Source of the DNA: Halieaceae bacterium
GTDB lineage: Bacteria; Pseudomonadota; Gammaproteobacteria; Pseudomonadales; Halieaceae
Direction: 5' to 3'
Assembly (NCBI GenBank): GCA_011524755.1
Contig: WTJR01000098.1
Span: 1 to 27,252 of the forward strand
Length of the DNA stretch: 27,252 nt
Shown here: positions 7,638 to 16,784 of the stretch, piece after piece
Position numbering within the stretch: position 1 is the first letter of the stretch
How the letters are laid out: each line of letters starts with the position of its first letter
The notes under the pieces: model-generated
Databases searched by the model: none
What the model was told of the DNA's origin: nothing
What the model saw: the letters and a program-made list of their open reading frames with translations, nothing else
Translations under genes and position numbers: made by a program

Positions 7638-10271
7638 TTAGAATCCACGCCCCAGCGTGAATTGGAAAACTTCTCTGCGATCAGTCTCGCTGGCATTTAG
7701 CGGTCTGGCAAGCGCAAACGTCAAGGGACCAAAGCCGCTCAGCCACGTGACGCCAACACCCACCGAATACCGGAGCTCATCAACGTCGATACCGAAGCAG
7801 TTAATTTGATTTTGTCGGCAGTTGGTATTGAACACATTACCCACATCAAAGAAGAACGCTGAACGAATTGAGCGTCGGTCTTTTACGAAAGGCATGGGGA
7901 AAAGAATTTCAGCGGAGCCCTCGATCACCACGTTACCACCGAAGGGATCAGCTCGGCGCCCAAGGAAGACTTGTTGAGTTTCGATCGCACCTGTTTCCGG
8001 GTTAACGATGTAGCCAAAGCCCGTGCCATCTGGACCACCAATCTCGGTCGCCAAACCCTCTTCATCAACCGCGGTTGCAGCAAACCCTGTTTGGTAAAGA
8101 ACAGGGGGCGTGCTTCTCGGCCCTAATGTGTTGGTTTCGAAACCGCGGACGCTGCCAAAGCCGCCCGAGAAGAAGTGCTCGTAGAATGGCAGTTCAGTGG
8201 TCTCACCATAGCCATCACCGTAGCCCACCTCTCCGCGCAAATGGAATGTGAACTCACGATAAATCGGAATATACATCTCTCCACGGTAGTTAACCTTGAA
8301 GAATTCAAGATCGGACCCCGGCATCGACACCTGTGCCGACAGTGAGTTCGAGACACCACGTGTCGCAAGCTGACCGCGGTTCAACGTGGACTGAAGCCAA
8401 GAGCCTGTGATCGACCAGTTGGTAAATGAATCCCCGTTTTGATCAAGGAAACCATCCGAGCGCAATGTCGCAAAGGCTTCATCGGGCAAATCCGTAATCG
8501 GGAAAAGCTCTTCCGGACCGTCATAAAGCCCGGTTGGCTGGCGGGTTGAAACATAATATTGCTCGACGCCCGGGATTAGTCGAGGGCTGGTACGGATCTC
8601 CTGCACCGCATAGCGGCCAGAGGTGATCTCGGTATCGGTAATGCCTACATTGAAGCCGAGCCGCTGCGTTTCGCTAATGGGGTAGCCAAACGTCATTTGA
8701 GCACCCACGGTGTCCGTCGTATAGCTCGCTACATTAATCTCAGAAAGATCCGTCTTTCGATAAAACAGGCTAAAGCCCCTACTCACGCCGTCCTCGGTGA
8801 AGTATGGGTTGCTGTAGTTAATGCTTGCCAAGCTCTGATAGCGCGACGAGTTCAGGTTAAGGCCAACCTGGCGCCCCGTTCCCATAAAGTTGTTCTGCTG
8901 GAGATTCAACCCGAGAATCAAACCTGCCCATTGCGAGTAGCCCAAACTACCGCCAATCGAGCCAAAGCTCTGCTCTTCAACAGTGAAATCAATATCGACC
9001 AGATCGTCGTAGCCAGGCAATTCAACCGTCTCTACTTCAGCGGTGCTAAAGAATCCTAAGCGCTCGAGACGAATTCTCGACTGCTCTATCGCAGCGGATG
9101 AGGCCGGTGCAGCTTCCATCTGACGCATCTCTCGCCGGAGCACGTTGTCAGCTGTACGACTATTGCCTTCGAAGTTTATGCGTCGAACATAGGTGCGTCG
9201 ACCCGGATCGATGAAGAACTTGATGGACACTTCCGCGTCGCCATCACCCACTTCCGGGATGCCCGTTACTTTTGCAAAGTTGTAACCCTCGTTACCCAGG
9301 CGGCGCGTGAGGTACTCCTCCGTGCTCGTCACCAGTTGCTGAGAAAACACCTGTCCCTCGGCGACTAGGAGGAATCGCGATAGATCCTCCTCAGGCAACA
9401 CCAAATCACCCGAAAGGTCGACACCTGTGACAGTAAAGCGATCTCCCTCCACCACGTTGGCTGTGATGTAGACCGCGTCTTTAGCTGGCGAAACCGCAAC
9501 CTGCGTCGATTCAATTTCGAACTGCAGATAGCCGCGGTCCTGGTAATAACTGGTAAGGGTTTCCAAATCTGATTCCAGCTTTTCTTTGCTGTACTTGTCG
9601 GCGCTTGAGAAGAAGCTAAACATGCCGCCGACCTGCAGCTCGAAGATATCCAACAAGGTCTCATCATCGAAAATCTCGTTACCGACGATATTGATGTGCT
9701 TGATCTTAGAAACCGTTCCCTCATCAATATCGATACTGATCGATACACGGTTTCTAGGCTCTGGGATAACTTCCGTATCAATGTTGGCGTCGTAACGCCC
9801 CTGGATTACGTATTGGCGAAGCAACTCCAGTTGCATCCCGTCCAATGTTGATCGCTGGAAAACTTGGCCAACTGCAAGCCCTGCACCCTTTAGACCGTCA
9901 AGTAGTGCCTCGGTTTCGATGGCCTTGTTACCGTCGATGGTAATTTCGCTAATGCTGGGTCGCTCAGCGACAGTAAGCACCAGCACATTGCCATCACGAC
10001 CGACCGAAATATCGTCAAAGTTGCCCGTATAGAACAAGTTTCGAGAGATGGATCTGACAGAGGCGCCATCCACCACATCGCCAACACTGACGGGTAGCGC
10101 GGCAAACACGCTGCCAGGCGCAATTCGTTGCAAACCTTCAACTCGAATATCGGCCACAACAAACGGCTCGATCTGCGCCGTCGCAGTCGGAACCGCAATG
10201 ACTGACATCGCACCAAAGCTTAAGACCGCAACGAGCCTTGTGAACCAATTGTTATTGAATTTACGCACCAT
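7638..10271 (-). CDS. bamA: Outer membrane protein assembly factor BamA
   Basis: Omp85-family core of the BAM complex that inserts beta-barrel proteins into the outer membrane. It has 877 residues, against 810 in E. coli. A signal peptide ends near residue 32 (PTATA, then QIEPF). POTRA domains follow from about residue 36 (VADIRVEGLQRIAPGSVF) to about 430. The barrel begins near residue 436 (SFGSIGGSLGYSQWAGL). The loop-6 motif VRGF is at 708-711, and the last residue is Phe, as expected of a barrel protein. The extra length sits mostly in barrel loops, including a two-cysteine stretch NTNCRQNQINCFG. The start has GGAAAG about 13 bases upstream. An 80-base gap separates it from rseP. Confidence 0.98.
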   Translation of the reverse strand: MVRKFNNNWFTRLVAVLSFGAMSVIAVPTATAQIEPFVVADIRVEGLQRIAPGSVFAALPVSVGDVVDGASVRSISRNLFYTGNFDDISVGRDGNVLVLTVAERPSISEITIDGNKAIETEALLDGLKGAGLAVGQVFQRSTLDGMQLELLRQYVIQGRYDANIDTEVIPEPRNRVSISIDIDEGTVSKIKHINIVGNEIFDDETLLDIFELQVGGMFSFFSSADKYSKEKLESDLETLTSYYQDRGYLQFEIESTQVAVSPAKDAVYITANVVEGDRFTVTGVDLSGDLVLPEEDLSRFLLVAEGQVFSQQLVTSTEEYLTRRLGNEGYNFAKVTGIPEVGDGDAEVSIKFFIDPGRRTYVRRINFEGNSRTADNVLRREMRQMEAAPASSAAIEQSRIRLERLGFFSTAEVETVELPGYDDLVDIDFTVEEQSFGSIGGSLGYSQWAGLILGLNLQQNNFMGTGRQVGLNLNSSRYQSLASINYSNPYFTEDGVSRGFSLFYRKTDLSEINVASYTTDTVGAQMTFGYPISETQRLGFNVGITDTEITSGRYAVQEIRTSPRLIPGVEQYYVSTRQPTGLYDGPEELFPITDLPDEAFATLRSDGFLDQNGDSFTNWSITGSWLQSTLNRGQLATRGVSNSLSAQVSMPGSDLEFFKVNYRGEMYIPIYREFTFHLRGEVGYGDGYGETTELPFYEHFFSGGFGSVRGFETNTLGPRSTPPVLYQTGFAATAVDEEGLATEIGGPDGTGFGYIVNPETGAIETQQVFLGRRADPFGGNVVIEGSAEILFPMPFVKDRRSIRSAFFFDVGNVFNTNCRQNQINCFGIDVDELRYSVGVGVTWLSGFGPLTFALARPLNASETDRREVFQFTLGRGF

Positions 10272-10351
10272 TTTATTCGCTTACTTTCCAGATAACTCGC
10301 TGATTTCAGTCGTCTTTGATTTCGTGTACATGGCGAAAGCGCCGGAGTATC

Positions 10352-11710
10352 TCACAGTCGAGCCACATCGTTGTAGATGGCAAACACCATAAGCGTGAAA
10401 ACTGCCAGCAATCCCACTTGATAGCTCATGATTTGAATCTGTTCGGGCACTGGGCGCCCCAATAAACCTTCCAACGAATGAAAGACTATATGCCCACCAT
10501 CAAGCACTGGAATAGGCAACAAATTGATCGCTCCTAATGAAATGGACAGCAACGCAAGGAATGACAACCAGGTCGTAAAGCCACTCTCCGCCGTGCTAGC
10601 CGCTACTTGGGCAATCGCAATGGGTCCCGACAAGTTCTTGGTGGAGATCAAGCCTTGAATCATTTTCCACATGGACTCGAAGGTGAAGACAGTGAGCGCA
10701 AACGTTCTCTCAATGGCTGCCGAAAGGGCTTCAAAAGGGTTACGGCCCTGTCGTCTGATGCGGTTCTCAGGAATATCGGGTATGACAACACCCATGCCAA
10801 CTGAGCCAACTTCGGCATCGGACGCGCCGGTACTGCGGGGTTCCACTGTCAATTCAATAGTCTTCCCATCGCGCTCGACAAGAACGGCTAAGGATCGCCC
10901 TGGCGATGCTCGTACAAGATCAACCCATTGTGACCACGTTGAGATCACCTGACCTTCGGCTTCAATAATAGTGTCACCAACCTCAAAGCCTGCCCGCGTC
11001 GCAGGGCCACCCTCTACCAGCGACCCAACGCTGGGCTGCAACGGTGGGATACCCAGAGTCAAACCTAAAGCTCGGGTTGGATCGGGCGCCTCCGCGCCAC
11101 CTAGCCATCGATCGATCGGCAGAGCGTACGTCTGCTGAAGATCACTCAGCGCACTACCGACTGAGATATCAATGGTTCCGGTATCTCCCAAGCGCTTGAG
11201 TAACGCGAAGCGAACATTCGATACGGTTTGCGTGCTCGTCCCGTCGACTGCGACTATTTCCTGACCCTGCATCAAGCCCACATCATGAGCCACGGACCCC
11301 GGCTCAACCGCCTCTATAACGGGTGCTATCCCAGTTTCACCACGCAAAAACAAACCAAACAGGACCAGAATCGCCAACAAGAAATTAGCCGCTGGCCCGG
11401 CAGAAACAATCGCCAACTTATTTCGGACAGGTTGGGCATTGAAAGACTCATGACGGTTTTGAGCCGTCACATCCTGACCTTCGTCTCGCTCATCCAGCAT
11501 CTTTACATAACCACCGAGCGGAATAGCGCAGAGCGCAAACTCTGTCCCATGCCGATCCACCCGCATGGCAAGTGGACGACCAAAGCCAACGGCAAATCGC
11601 AAAACACGGACACCGCAACGGCGAGCAACCCAGTAATGCCCGTACTCATGAATGGTGACAAGGATTCCCAGCGTCACCAAAGCCATCACAATCGAAAACA
11701 ACACCTGCAT
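10352..11710 (-). CDS. rseP: Site-2 intramembrane zinc metalloprotease RseP
   Basis: Inner-membrane protease that cuts anti-sigma-E after the first cleavage by DegS, releasing sigma-E when outer-membrane assembly fails. The 452-residue protein has the zinc motif HEYGH (H21, E22, H25) in its first membrane segment. Two PDZ regions follow (for example VEPGSVAHDVGLMQGQEI and VEGGPATRAGFEVGDTI). The third zinc ligand is D404 in NLLPIPVLDGGH, and the C-terminal helix ends FTLMVFAIYNDVARL. It sits directly before bamA, whose clients trigger the response. GGGAG near the dxr stop can serve as ribosome binding site; the gap to dxr is 16 bases. Confidence 0.97.
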   Translation of the reverse strand: MQVLFSIVMALVTLGILVTIHEYGHYWVARRCGVRVLRFAVGFGRPLAMRVDRHGTEFALCAIPLGGYVKMLDERDEGQDVTAQNRHESFNAQPVRNKLAIVSAGPAANFLLAILVLFGLFLRGETGIAPVIEAVEPGSVAHDVGLMQGQEIVAVDGTSTQTVSNVRFALLKRLGDTGTIDISVGSALSDLQQTYALPIDRWLGGAEAPDPTRALGLTLGIPPLQPSVGSLVEGGPATRAGFEVGDTIIEAEGQVISTWSQWVDLVRASPGRSLAVLVERDGKTIELTVEPRSTGASDAEVGSVGMGVVIPDIPENRIRRQGRNPFEALSAAIERTFALTVFTFESMWKMIQGLISTKNLSGPIAIAQVAASTAESGFTTWLSFLALLSISLGAINLLPIPVLDGGHIVFHSLEGLLGRPVPEQIQIMSYQVGLLAVFTLMVFAIYNDVARL

Positions 11711-11726
11711 TGGTTGTTGCGACTCC

Positions 11727-12902
11727 CTACCCCGTCAACTCAGTCACATAAGTGCCGGCAATGTCGCGTGCCGCACTGTCGAGATCTTGGACCTCACTAA
11801 GGTTCGATGGTTCAGCAAGATTGACTGTTTTTAGTGTGTGCTCGATCACCCTATCGATATCGGTGAAACGAACGCGCTCGGAAAGAAACGCATCGACTGC
11901 AATTTCATTGGCTGCACTGAACACGCACATACCACCCGGCAACTCGATCGCCTCGTAGGCTAGGCGTAGGCAGGGGAATGCTGAGAGATTCGGCGCCTCG
12001 AAGTCCAGCCGACCGACCTTCACGAGGTCTAGCACATCAACACCGGCATCAATTCGATCAGGCCATGACAGGCTGTAGGCAATCGGTGTCCTCATGTCGG
12101 GTTGACCCAATTGCGCAAGCACCGAGCCGTCTACGTAGCGAATCAGCGAGTGCACGATGCTTTGAGGGTGAACGACAACCTCGATTTCTGAGGGTTTTCG
12201 ATCGAACAGCCAGCACGCCTCCGCTAATTCAAGCCCCTTGTTAACCAAGGTCGCCGAATCAACCGAAATCTTACGACCCATGGACCAGTTGGGGTGAGCA
12301 CAGGCCTGATCTGGCGTCATCTTGGTCAGCTCAGAGCGACTCTTACCCCGGAAGGGCCCTCCCGATGCGGTCAAAAGAATCTTCTCGACGCGCTCCATCT
12401 GAGGCCGTGCCTGCGCATCCGCAGGGAGGCACTGAAACATGGCGTTGTGCTCGCTATCGACAGGCAGTAGTAGCGCGCCACCCTCGCGCACTGCGTCCAT
12501 AAAAATACTGCCGGCACTGACAAGTGCCTCTTTGTTTGCCAGCAACAACCGTTTCCCCGCGCGCGCAGCCGCGAGCGCAGCGGACAGGCCAGCAAAACCA
12601 ACAATCGCAGCCATCACCGTATCGACATCATCGGATTCAGCCAGCGCTATCATCGGCGTTTCACCCGCATGGACTGTTGTATCGACAACGCCTGCGAGAC
12701 GGCGCTCAAGCTCAGCAGCAGCATCGGCATCAAACATCACCGCATGCACCGGTTTGTGTTCAGTGCAGAGGGCAACCATTGCCTCGACAGATCGGTTCGC
12801 GGCCAGCGCATAGGCGCGATACTGCTCAGGATGGCGGGCAACAACATCCAACGTGCTCAAACCAATTGAGCCTGTTGCACCCAGCACTAAAATGTTTTGC
12901 AT
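11727..12902 (-). CDS. dxr: 1-deoxy-D-xylulose 5-phosphate reductoisomerase
   Basis: Second step of the MEP isoprenoid pathway: NADPH-dependent conversion of DXP to MEP. The downstream isoprenoid carrier is made by UppS, encoded nearby. The 391-residue protein has the N-terminal Rossmann motif GATGSIG (residues 8-14) and the metal and substrate residues in LPVDSEHNAMFQ (D149, S150, E151). A further metal-ligand segment is NKGLELAEACWLF (E225), and the substrate loop GGPFRGKSRSELTKMTP lies at about 181-197. Its ATG overlaps the cdsA stop by one base (TAATG), the same coupling as lpxA-lpxB. Confidence 0.97.
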   Translation of the reverse strand: MQNILVLGATGSIGLSTLDVVARHPEQYRAYALAANRSVEAMVALCTEHKPVHAVMFDADAAAELERRLAGVVDTTVHAGETPMIALAESDDVDTVMAAIVGFAGLSAALAAARAGKRLLLANKEALVSAGSIFMDAVREGGALLLPVDSEHNAMFQCLPADAQARPQMERVEKILLTASGGPFRGKSRSELTKMTPDQACAHPNWSMGRKISVDSATLVNKGLELAEACWLFDRKPSEIEVVVHPQSIVHSLIRYVDGSVLAQLGQPDMRTPIAYSLSWPDRIDAGVDVLDLVKVGRLDFEAPNLSAFPCLRLAYEAIELPGGMCVFSAANEIAVDAFLSERVRFTDIDRVIEHTLKTVNLAEPSNLSEVQDLDSAARDIAGTYVTELTG

Positions 12903-13744
12903 TAGGCGTATCCGACCAAAATCAACGCCAGAGCGAAGAATGGCGCGGCGCCACAGATACTGTCGAGACGATCGAGAAGCCCACCGTGCCCGGGCAATAG
13001 CGAACCCGAGTCCTTACACCCACTCTCGCGCTTAAACATGCTGACCGTAAGATCACCCAGTACCGACGACCCACCACAGAAAAGACTGATTAAGAAAACT
13101 TCGACCGGGTGGATATGCGCATACTCCGGTGGTAGTAACCACCAAACGGTAGCACCCAAACTGAAGACCGCCAGTAAACCGCCCCACAGCCCCTCAATAG
13201 TTTTTGCCGGGCTGACGTCAGGCGCTAGCGGGTTCTTACCCCATGCATGACCAATAAAGTAGGCGCCGATATCTGCCACGGCCACGGTGAGCACAAACAA
13301 AATAACCAGAAGCCAACCGTGCTGTAATCCAAGGAGGAACGTGAGCGACAGCCAACCCGCACCCAGAACGAAGATCCCCATGATGCTGCGCACCACAGAG
13401 GAGCGCCAAAGCACCGATAGTTTTGGGTAACTCAGGACGAGAAAAGCGGTTGCTAACCACGCAAAACAGGCAATGCCCAATACCGGACGCATTGATACCG
13501 CATCATAGGTGATATCGGGTGCATAGATGCTCGTGTAATAGAGACAAACGCCGAGGAAGAGAGCCACGAGGAACGACCGCAGTAATCGCGATGACCACCC
13601 TGCCAGAGCCGCCCACTCCCACGCTCCGGCTGCTGCAATCGCCAAAAAGAGCAGCGAGACGGACTCGGGCGATAGCTGCATGAGCGCCAAAATAAGCCCA
13701 CCGACCAGAAGCAAGGCCGTATAAATACGCTTCTCAAGCATCAT
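12902..13744 (-). CDS. cdsA: Phosphatidate cytidylyltransferase
   Basis: Makes CDP-diacylglycerol from phosphatidate and CTP, the precursor of all major phospholipids. The 280-residue protein is an integral membrane enzyme with about eight hydrophobic segments (for example ALLLVGGLILALMQL near the start). The family signature lies near residues 237-258: FKRESGCKDSGSLLPGHGG, then LDRLDS. The first ATG (13744) overlaps the uppS stop as ATGA; a second ATG directly follows and would remove one residue. Its place between uppS and dxr is the standard gammaproteobacterial order. Confidence 0.96.
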   Translation of the reverse strand: MMLEKRIYTALLLVGGLILALMQLSPESVSLLFLAIAAAGAWEWAALAGWSSRLLRSFLVALFLGVCLYYTSIYAPDITYDAVSMRPVLGIACFAWLATAFLVLSYPKLSVLWRSSVVRSIMGIFVLGAGWLSLTFLLGLQHGWLLVILFVLTVAVADIGAYFIGHAWGKNPLAPDVSPAKTIEGLWGGLLAVFSLGATVWWLLPPEYAHIHPVEVFLISLFCGGSSVLGDLTVSMFKRESGCKDSGSLLPGHGGLLDRLDSICGAAPFFALALILVGYA

Positions 13745-14481
13745 GCTGAAGCCTCGGCGGGGCGTCCGCCATAACGACGCTCTCTAGAAGAAAAATGGCT
13801 TATTGCCACATCGAGTTCGTCCACGGTGAAATCCGGCCACAGGGTATCGGTAAACCAAAGTTCAGCGTAGGCAAATTGCCAGAGCAGAAAATTAGACAGA
13901 CGCCACTCGCCACCGGTTCGTATGCACAGATCGGGGGCGGGCTGGTCCGCAAGCGACATGCGAGAGCTCAGTATCTGCTCATTGATATCGTCAGCATTGA
14001 TGCGGCCATCGGCAACATCCTGCGCAAGAGAAGCCGCCGCCGAACTCACATCCCAGCGGCCGCCGTAATCGAGAGCCAAGACCAGAGTCGCCTCAGTGTT
14101 GTGCTGAGTGGCCTCCTCCGACTGCTCCAAAAGCTTTGCGATTCGGGGGCTCAGTCGGTCACGCCGACCAATAAATCGGATCCGGACGCCGTCTGCAGCT
14201 AACTCTTTTATTTCGCGACGTAGATAGCGCGATAGCAGAGCCATCAGCGCACGCACTTCGGTCTCAGGTCGCTGCCAATTCTCACTGGAGAAGGCAAATA
14301 AGGTGAGGGTTTTTACGCCACGGTCACGGCAAGCGTACATAAGGGGTTTTACGACATCGGCACCCGCTCTATGGCCAATAGGTCCGGGAACACCACGTTT
14401 CTTCGCCCAACGGTTGTTGCCATCCATGATGATAGCGATGTGCTGGGGGACCTTACCGGTGGTGTTGGCGGGAAGATTCAC
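13741..14481 (-). CDS. uppS: Undecaprenyl diphosphate synthase
   Basis: Cis-prenyltransferase that extends farnesyl diphosphate to C55, the lipid carrier for peptidoglycan and O-antigen. The 246-residue product has the catalytic motif IAIIMDGNNRWAKKRG with D20, the segment LFAFSSENWQRPETEV, and the C-terminal RTGGEWRLSNFLLWQ, followed by AYAELWFTDTLWPDF. The start codon is GTG at 14481. No strong Shine-Dalgarno sequence is visible, but the next Met (residue 19) would remove essential sequence. A 19-base gap follows frr. Confidence 0.97.
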   Translation of the reverse strand: MNLPANTTGKVPQHIAIIMDGNNRWAKKRGVPGPIGHRAGADVVKPLMYACRDRGVKTLTLFAFSSENWQRPETEVRALMALLSRYLRREIKELAADGVRIRFIGRRDRLSPRIAKLLEQSEEATQHNTEATLVLALDYGGRWDVSSAAASLAQDVADGRINADDINEQILSSRMSLADQPAPDLCIRTGGEWRLSNFLLWQFAYAELWFTDTLWPDFTVDELDVAISHFSSRERRYGGRPAEASA

Positions 14482-14500
14482 TCTGTCACTAAGCTCGTAA

Positions 14501-15058
14501 TCAGATTTCCATCAAATCAGCTTCTTTGACACCCAGCGCAGCATCAACCTTCGCCACGTAAGTATCGGTCAGCTTCTGAATTTGGTCCTGACCGCGACGC
14601 TCTTCGTCTTCTGAAATCTCTTTTTCTTTAACCAGATCTTTCAGCATGCCGTTGGCATCTCGTCGCGCATTACGGATAGACACGCGCGCCGACTCGGCTT
14701 CCGCTCTCGCCTGTTTAATGTAGCCCTTGCGCGTCTCTTCAGTCAGCATCGGCATTGGAATGCGAATCACGTCACCTGCCGTCGATGGGTTGAGGCCCAA
14801 GTCACTTTTCATAATGGCTTTTTCAACGTCAGGGGTGATGGATTTATCGAAAACGCTAACCGCTAACGTTCTAGCATCTTCAACGTTGATGCTAGCCATT
14901 TGCTTCAAGGGTGTTTCGGCTCCGTAATAGTCGATGCGGATGCCATCCAGAATACTGGGGTGTGCGCGGCCTGTTCTGATTTTATTGAAGTTCTGGCCCA
15001 GCGCCTCGAGCGACTTCTCCATGCGCTCTTCGGCATCTGCTTGTATGTCATCAATCAT
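14501..15058 (-). CDS. frr: Ribosome recycling factor
   Basis: Works with EF-G to split post-termination ribosomes. At 185 residues it is exactly the E. coli length. The N-terminal helix carries EERMEKSLEALGQNFNKIRTGRA, split here as the conserved FNKIRTGRAHPSILDGI. Other family blocks are RIPMPMLTEETRKGYIKQA and VSIRNARRDANGMLKDL. A clear AGGAG lies about eight bases before the ATG. It is preceded by pyrH with a 43-base spacer, so pyrH and frr are very likely co-transcribed. Confidence 0.98.
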   Translation of the reverse strand: MIDDIQADAEERMEKSLEALGQNFNKIRTGRAHPSILDGIRIDYYGAETPLKQMASINVEDARTLAVSVFDKSITPDVEKAIMKSDLGLNPSTAGDVIRIPMPMLTEETRKGYIKQARAEAESARVSIRNARRDANGMLKDLVKEKEISEDEERRGQDQIQKLTDTYVAKVDAALGVKEADLMEI

Positions 15059-15101
15059 GTTTTTCTCCTGATTGATCCGTCACGCCCTGCCCAGAGCTCA
15101 A

Positions 15102-15818
15102 TCAACGAATCAATGTCCCTTCGGACCCGCCCCTCACAATACTCAATAACGCGCCTTTCATCGACATATTAAACACGCGAACCGGCATTTGGTGATCTCG
15201 GACTAAACAAATCGCGGTTAAATCCATAACACCCAACTTCTTATCCAGCACTTCGTCATAGGTCAACGCTTCATATTTGACCGCTGATGAATCCTTCATT
15301 GGGTCGGCGTTATAGACACCGTCTACTTTAGTCGCCTTCAGTACCACGTCCGCCTCTACCTCAATACCTCTGAGACAGGCCGATGAGTCAGTGGTGAAAA
15401 AGGGATTACCTGTTCCCGCCGAGAAGATCACAACGTCGCCCTGTGACATAGCGCGTATGGCCTTTCGACGATCGTAATGATCGACGACACCACTCATCGG
15501 AATTGCCGACATGACTTGGGTCGCAATGTTTGAGCGCTCTAGAGCGTCGCGAAGTGCAAGCGCATTCATCACAGTGGCAAGCATTCCCATGTGATCGCCG
15601 GTGACTCGATCAAGCCCGGCCGATTGTAGGGCCGCACCCCGGAAGAGATTACCTCCTCCTACGACAAGGCCCACCTGAACACCAATACCGACCAACTGAC
15701 CGATCTCCAGGGCCATCTGATCTAAAACCTTTGGATCTATGCCAAAGGATTCATCGCCCGTAAGGGCCTCACCGCTAAGCTTGAGTAATATGCGCTTGTA
15801 GACTTTTTCAGTTGCCAT
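15102..15818 (-). CDS. pyrH: Uridylate kinase (UMP kinase)
   Basis: Phosphorylates UMP to UDP; a bacterial hexameric enzyme of the amino-acid-kinase fold, unrelated to eukaryotic UMP kinases. Visible motifs are KRILLKLSGEAL at the N-terminus, VVGGGNLFRGAAL, GLDRVTGDHMGMLATVMNAL, and FSAGTGNPFFTTDSSACLR. Three possible starts stack together: GTG 15824, ATG 15821 and ATG 15818. I chose 15818 (MATEKVYKRILL, 238 residues) because AGGAG is then five bases upstream; from the earlier codons it would be too close or overlapping. The difference is at most two residues. Confidence 0.96.
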   Translation of the reverse strand: MATEKVYKRILLKLSGEALTGDESFGIDPKVLDQMALEIGQLVGIGVQVGLVVGGGNLFRGAALQSAGLDRVTGDHMGMLATVMNALALRDALERSNIATQVMSAIPMSGVVDHYDRRKAIRAMSQGDVVIFSAGTGNPFFTTDSSACLRGIEVEADVVLKATKVDGVYNADPMKDSSAVKYEALTYDEVLDKKLGVMDLTAICLVRDHQMPVRVFNMSMKGALLSIVRGGSEGTLIR

Positions 15819-15839
15819 CATCACTCCTCAGGAAAATGC

Positions 15840-15862
15840 GCCGCTGCTTATGATACAGCGGC
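15840..15862 (-). terminator. Hairpin between tsf and pyrH, possible weak terminator or attenuator
   Basis: On the minus strand GCCGCTG and CAGCGGC form a 7-base-pair stem around a nine-base loop, ten bases after the tsf stop codon. It is followed by GCATTTTCC, only four T in a row, so it would be a leaky terminator or an mRNA-stabilising or processing structure. It ends about 20 bases before the pyrH start. Confidence 0.5.
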
Positions 15863-15871
15863 ACGGATCGA

Positions 15872-16729
15872 TTAGTTTCCTAACTGAGCAGCAACCTCTG
15901 CAGCAAAATCGACCTTCTCAACTTCGATGCCCTCGCCCACCTCAAATCGGGTGAATCCGGCAATTGTGGCACCAGCCGCTTTAACCAATTTGCCAACGGT
16001 CGTATCGGGGTCCTTAACGAAGGCTTGCTCTGTCAGGCTGTTTTCAGACAGATACTTACGAACACGGCCTTCAATCATCTTCTCAACGATTTCTGGTGGC
16101 TTGCCTGAGTCGGCTGCCTGCGCCGCGTAGATCTCTCGCTCTTTTTGCAACAGCTCCTCGGGCATGTCCGCAGGTGACACAACAGCGGGATTCACAGCTG
16201 CAACGTGCATGGCGACATCTTTTGCCAGTTCCTCGTCACCGCCAGCCAGCTCAACCAGAACGGCGATGCGGTTGTTACCGTGGACATAACCGCCGACAAC
16301 GCCGTCCGCAGCTGAAACAACGCCAATACGTCGAACAGAGATATTCTCGCCAATTTTCTGAACCAACGCCTGACGAGCATCCTCAATATCACCGCCAGCG
16401 ACTGCGGCAACGTCATCGGTTTGAAGCTCAACCGCCTTGTCCATAACCTGCGCTACGAATCCAGCAAAGTTCTCGTCGCGAGCTACGAAGTCGGTCTCAC
16501 TGTTCACTTCACCAATGACACCTGATTTGCCGTCTGCAGCAATACGAATTGCCACAACACCATCGGCGGCTGTTCGGCCTGCTTTCTTTGCAGCCTTCAT
16601 ACCGCTCGACTTTCGTAGCTCCTCAATAGCCACTTCAATATCACCACCGGCAGCAGCCAATGCTTTTTTGCACTCCAGCAAACCAAGGCCGGTTCGTTCA
16701 CGCAATTCCTTTACTAATGCAGCAGACAT
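15872..16729 (-). CDS. tsf: Translation elongation factor Ts
   Basis: Nucleotide exchange factor that regenerates EF-Tu-GTP. The 285-residue product starts MSAALVKELRERTGLGLLE, the family N-terminal domain, followed by CKKALAAAGGDIEVAIEELR. The EF-Tu-contacting TDFVARDENF has T79-D80-F81 as in E. coli. The C-terminus carries KPPEIVEKMIEGRVRKYL, the conserved last helical module. An upstream in-frame GTG at 16738 adds three residues, but the ATG at 16729 is preferred: GAGGGTGGGA is correctly placed in front of it and the family starts with M-S/A-x-(I/A). It follows rpsB with a terminator-like hairpin between them. Confidence 0.97.
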   Translation of the reverse strand: MSAALVKELRERTGLGLLECKKALAAAGGDIEVAIEELRKSSGMKAAKKAGRTAADGVVAIRIAADGKSGVIGEVNSETDFVARDENFAGFVAQVMDKAVELQTDDVAAVAGGDIEDARQALVQKIGENISVRRIGVVSAADGVVGGYVHGNNRIAVLVELAGGDEELAKDVAMHVAAVNPAVVSPADMPEELLQKEREIYAAQAADSGKPPEIVEKMIEGRVRKYLSENSLTEQAFVKDPDTTVGKLVKAAGATIAGFTRFEVGEGIEVEKVDFAAEVAAQLGN

Positions 16730-16784
16730 TTGTCCCACCCTCTATAACGTCTTGATAACTGTCCCCAACGGGGATTGTTCATGT

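Noticed and set aside
9365..9781. Minus-strand frame of 138 codons within bamA
   Set aside because: It is out of frame inside bamA on the same strand and full of Ser/Arg/Trp, a typical frame-shift shadow. BamA itself is continuous.
10272..10351. Sigma-E type promoter before bamA
   Set aside because: The 80-base spacer was scanned on the minus strand for GAACTT with a suitably spaced TCTGA. Only a partial TCTGG is present, without a matching -35.
11228..11800. Plus-strand frame of 190 codons opposite rseP and dxr
   Set aside because: It is antisense to rseP and the end of dxr, with Gln/His-rich low-information sequence and no ribosome site.
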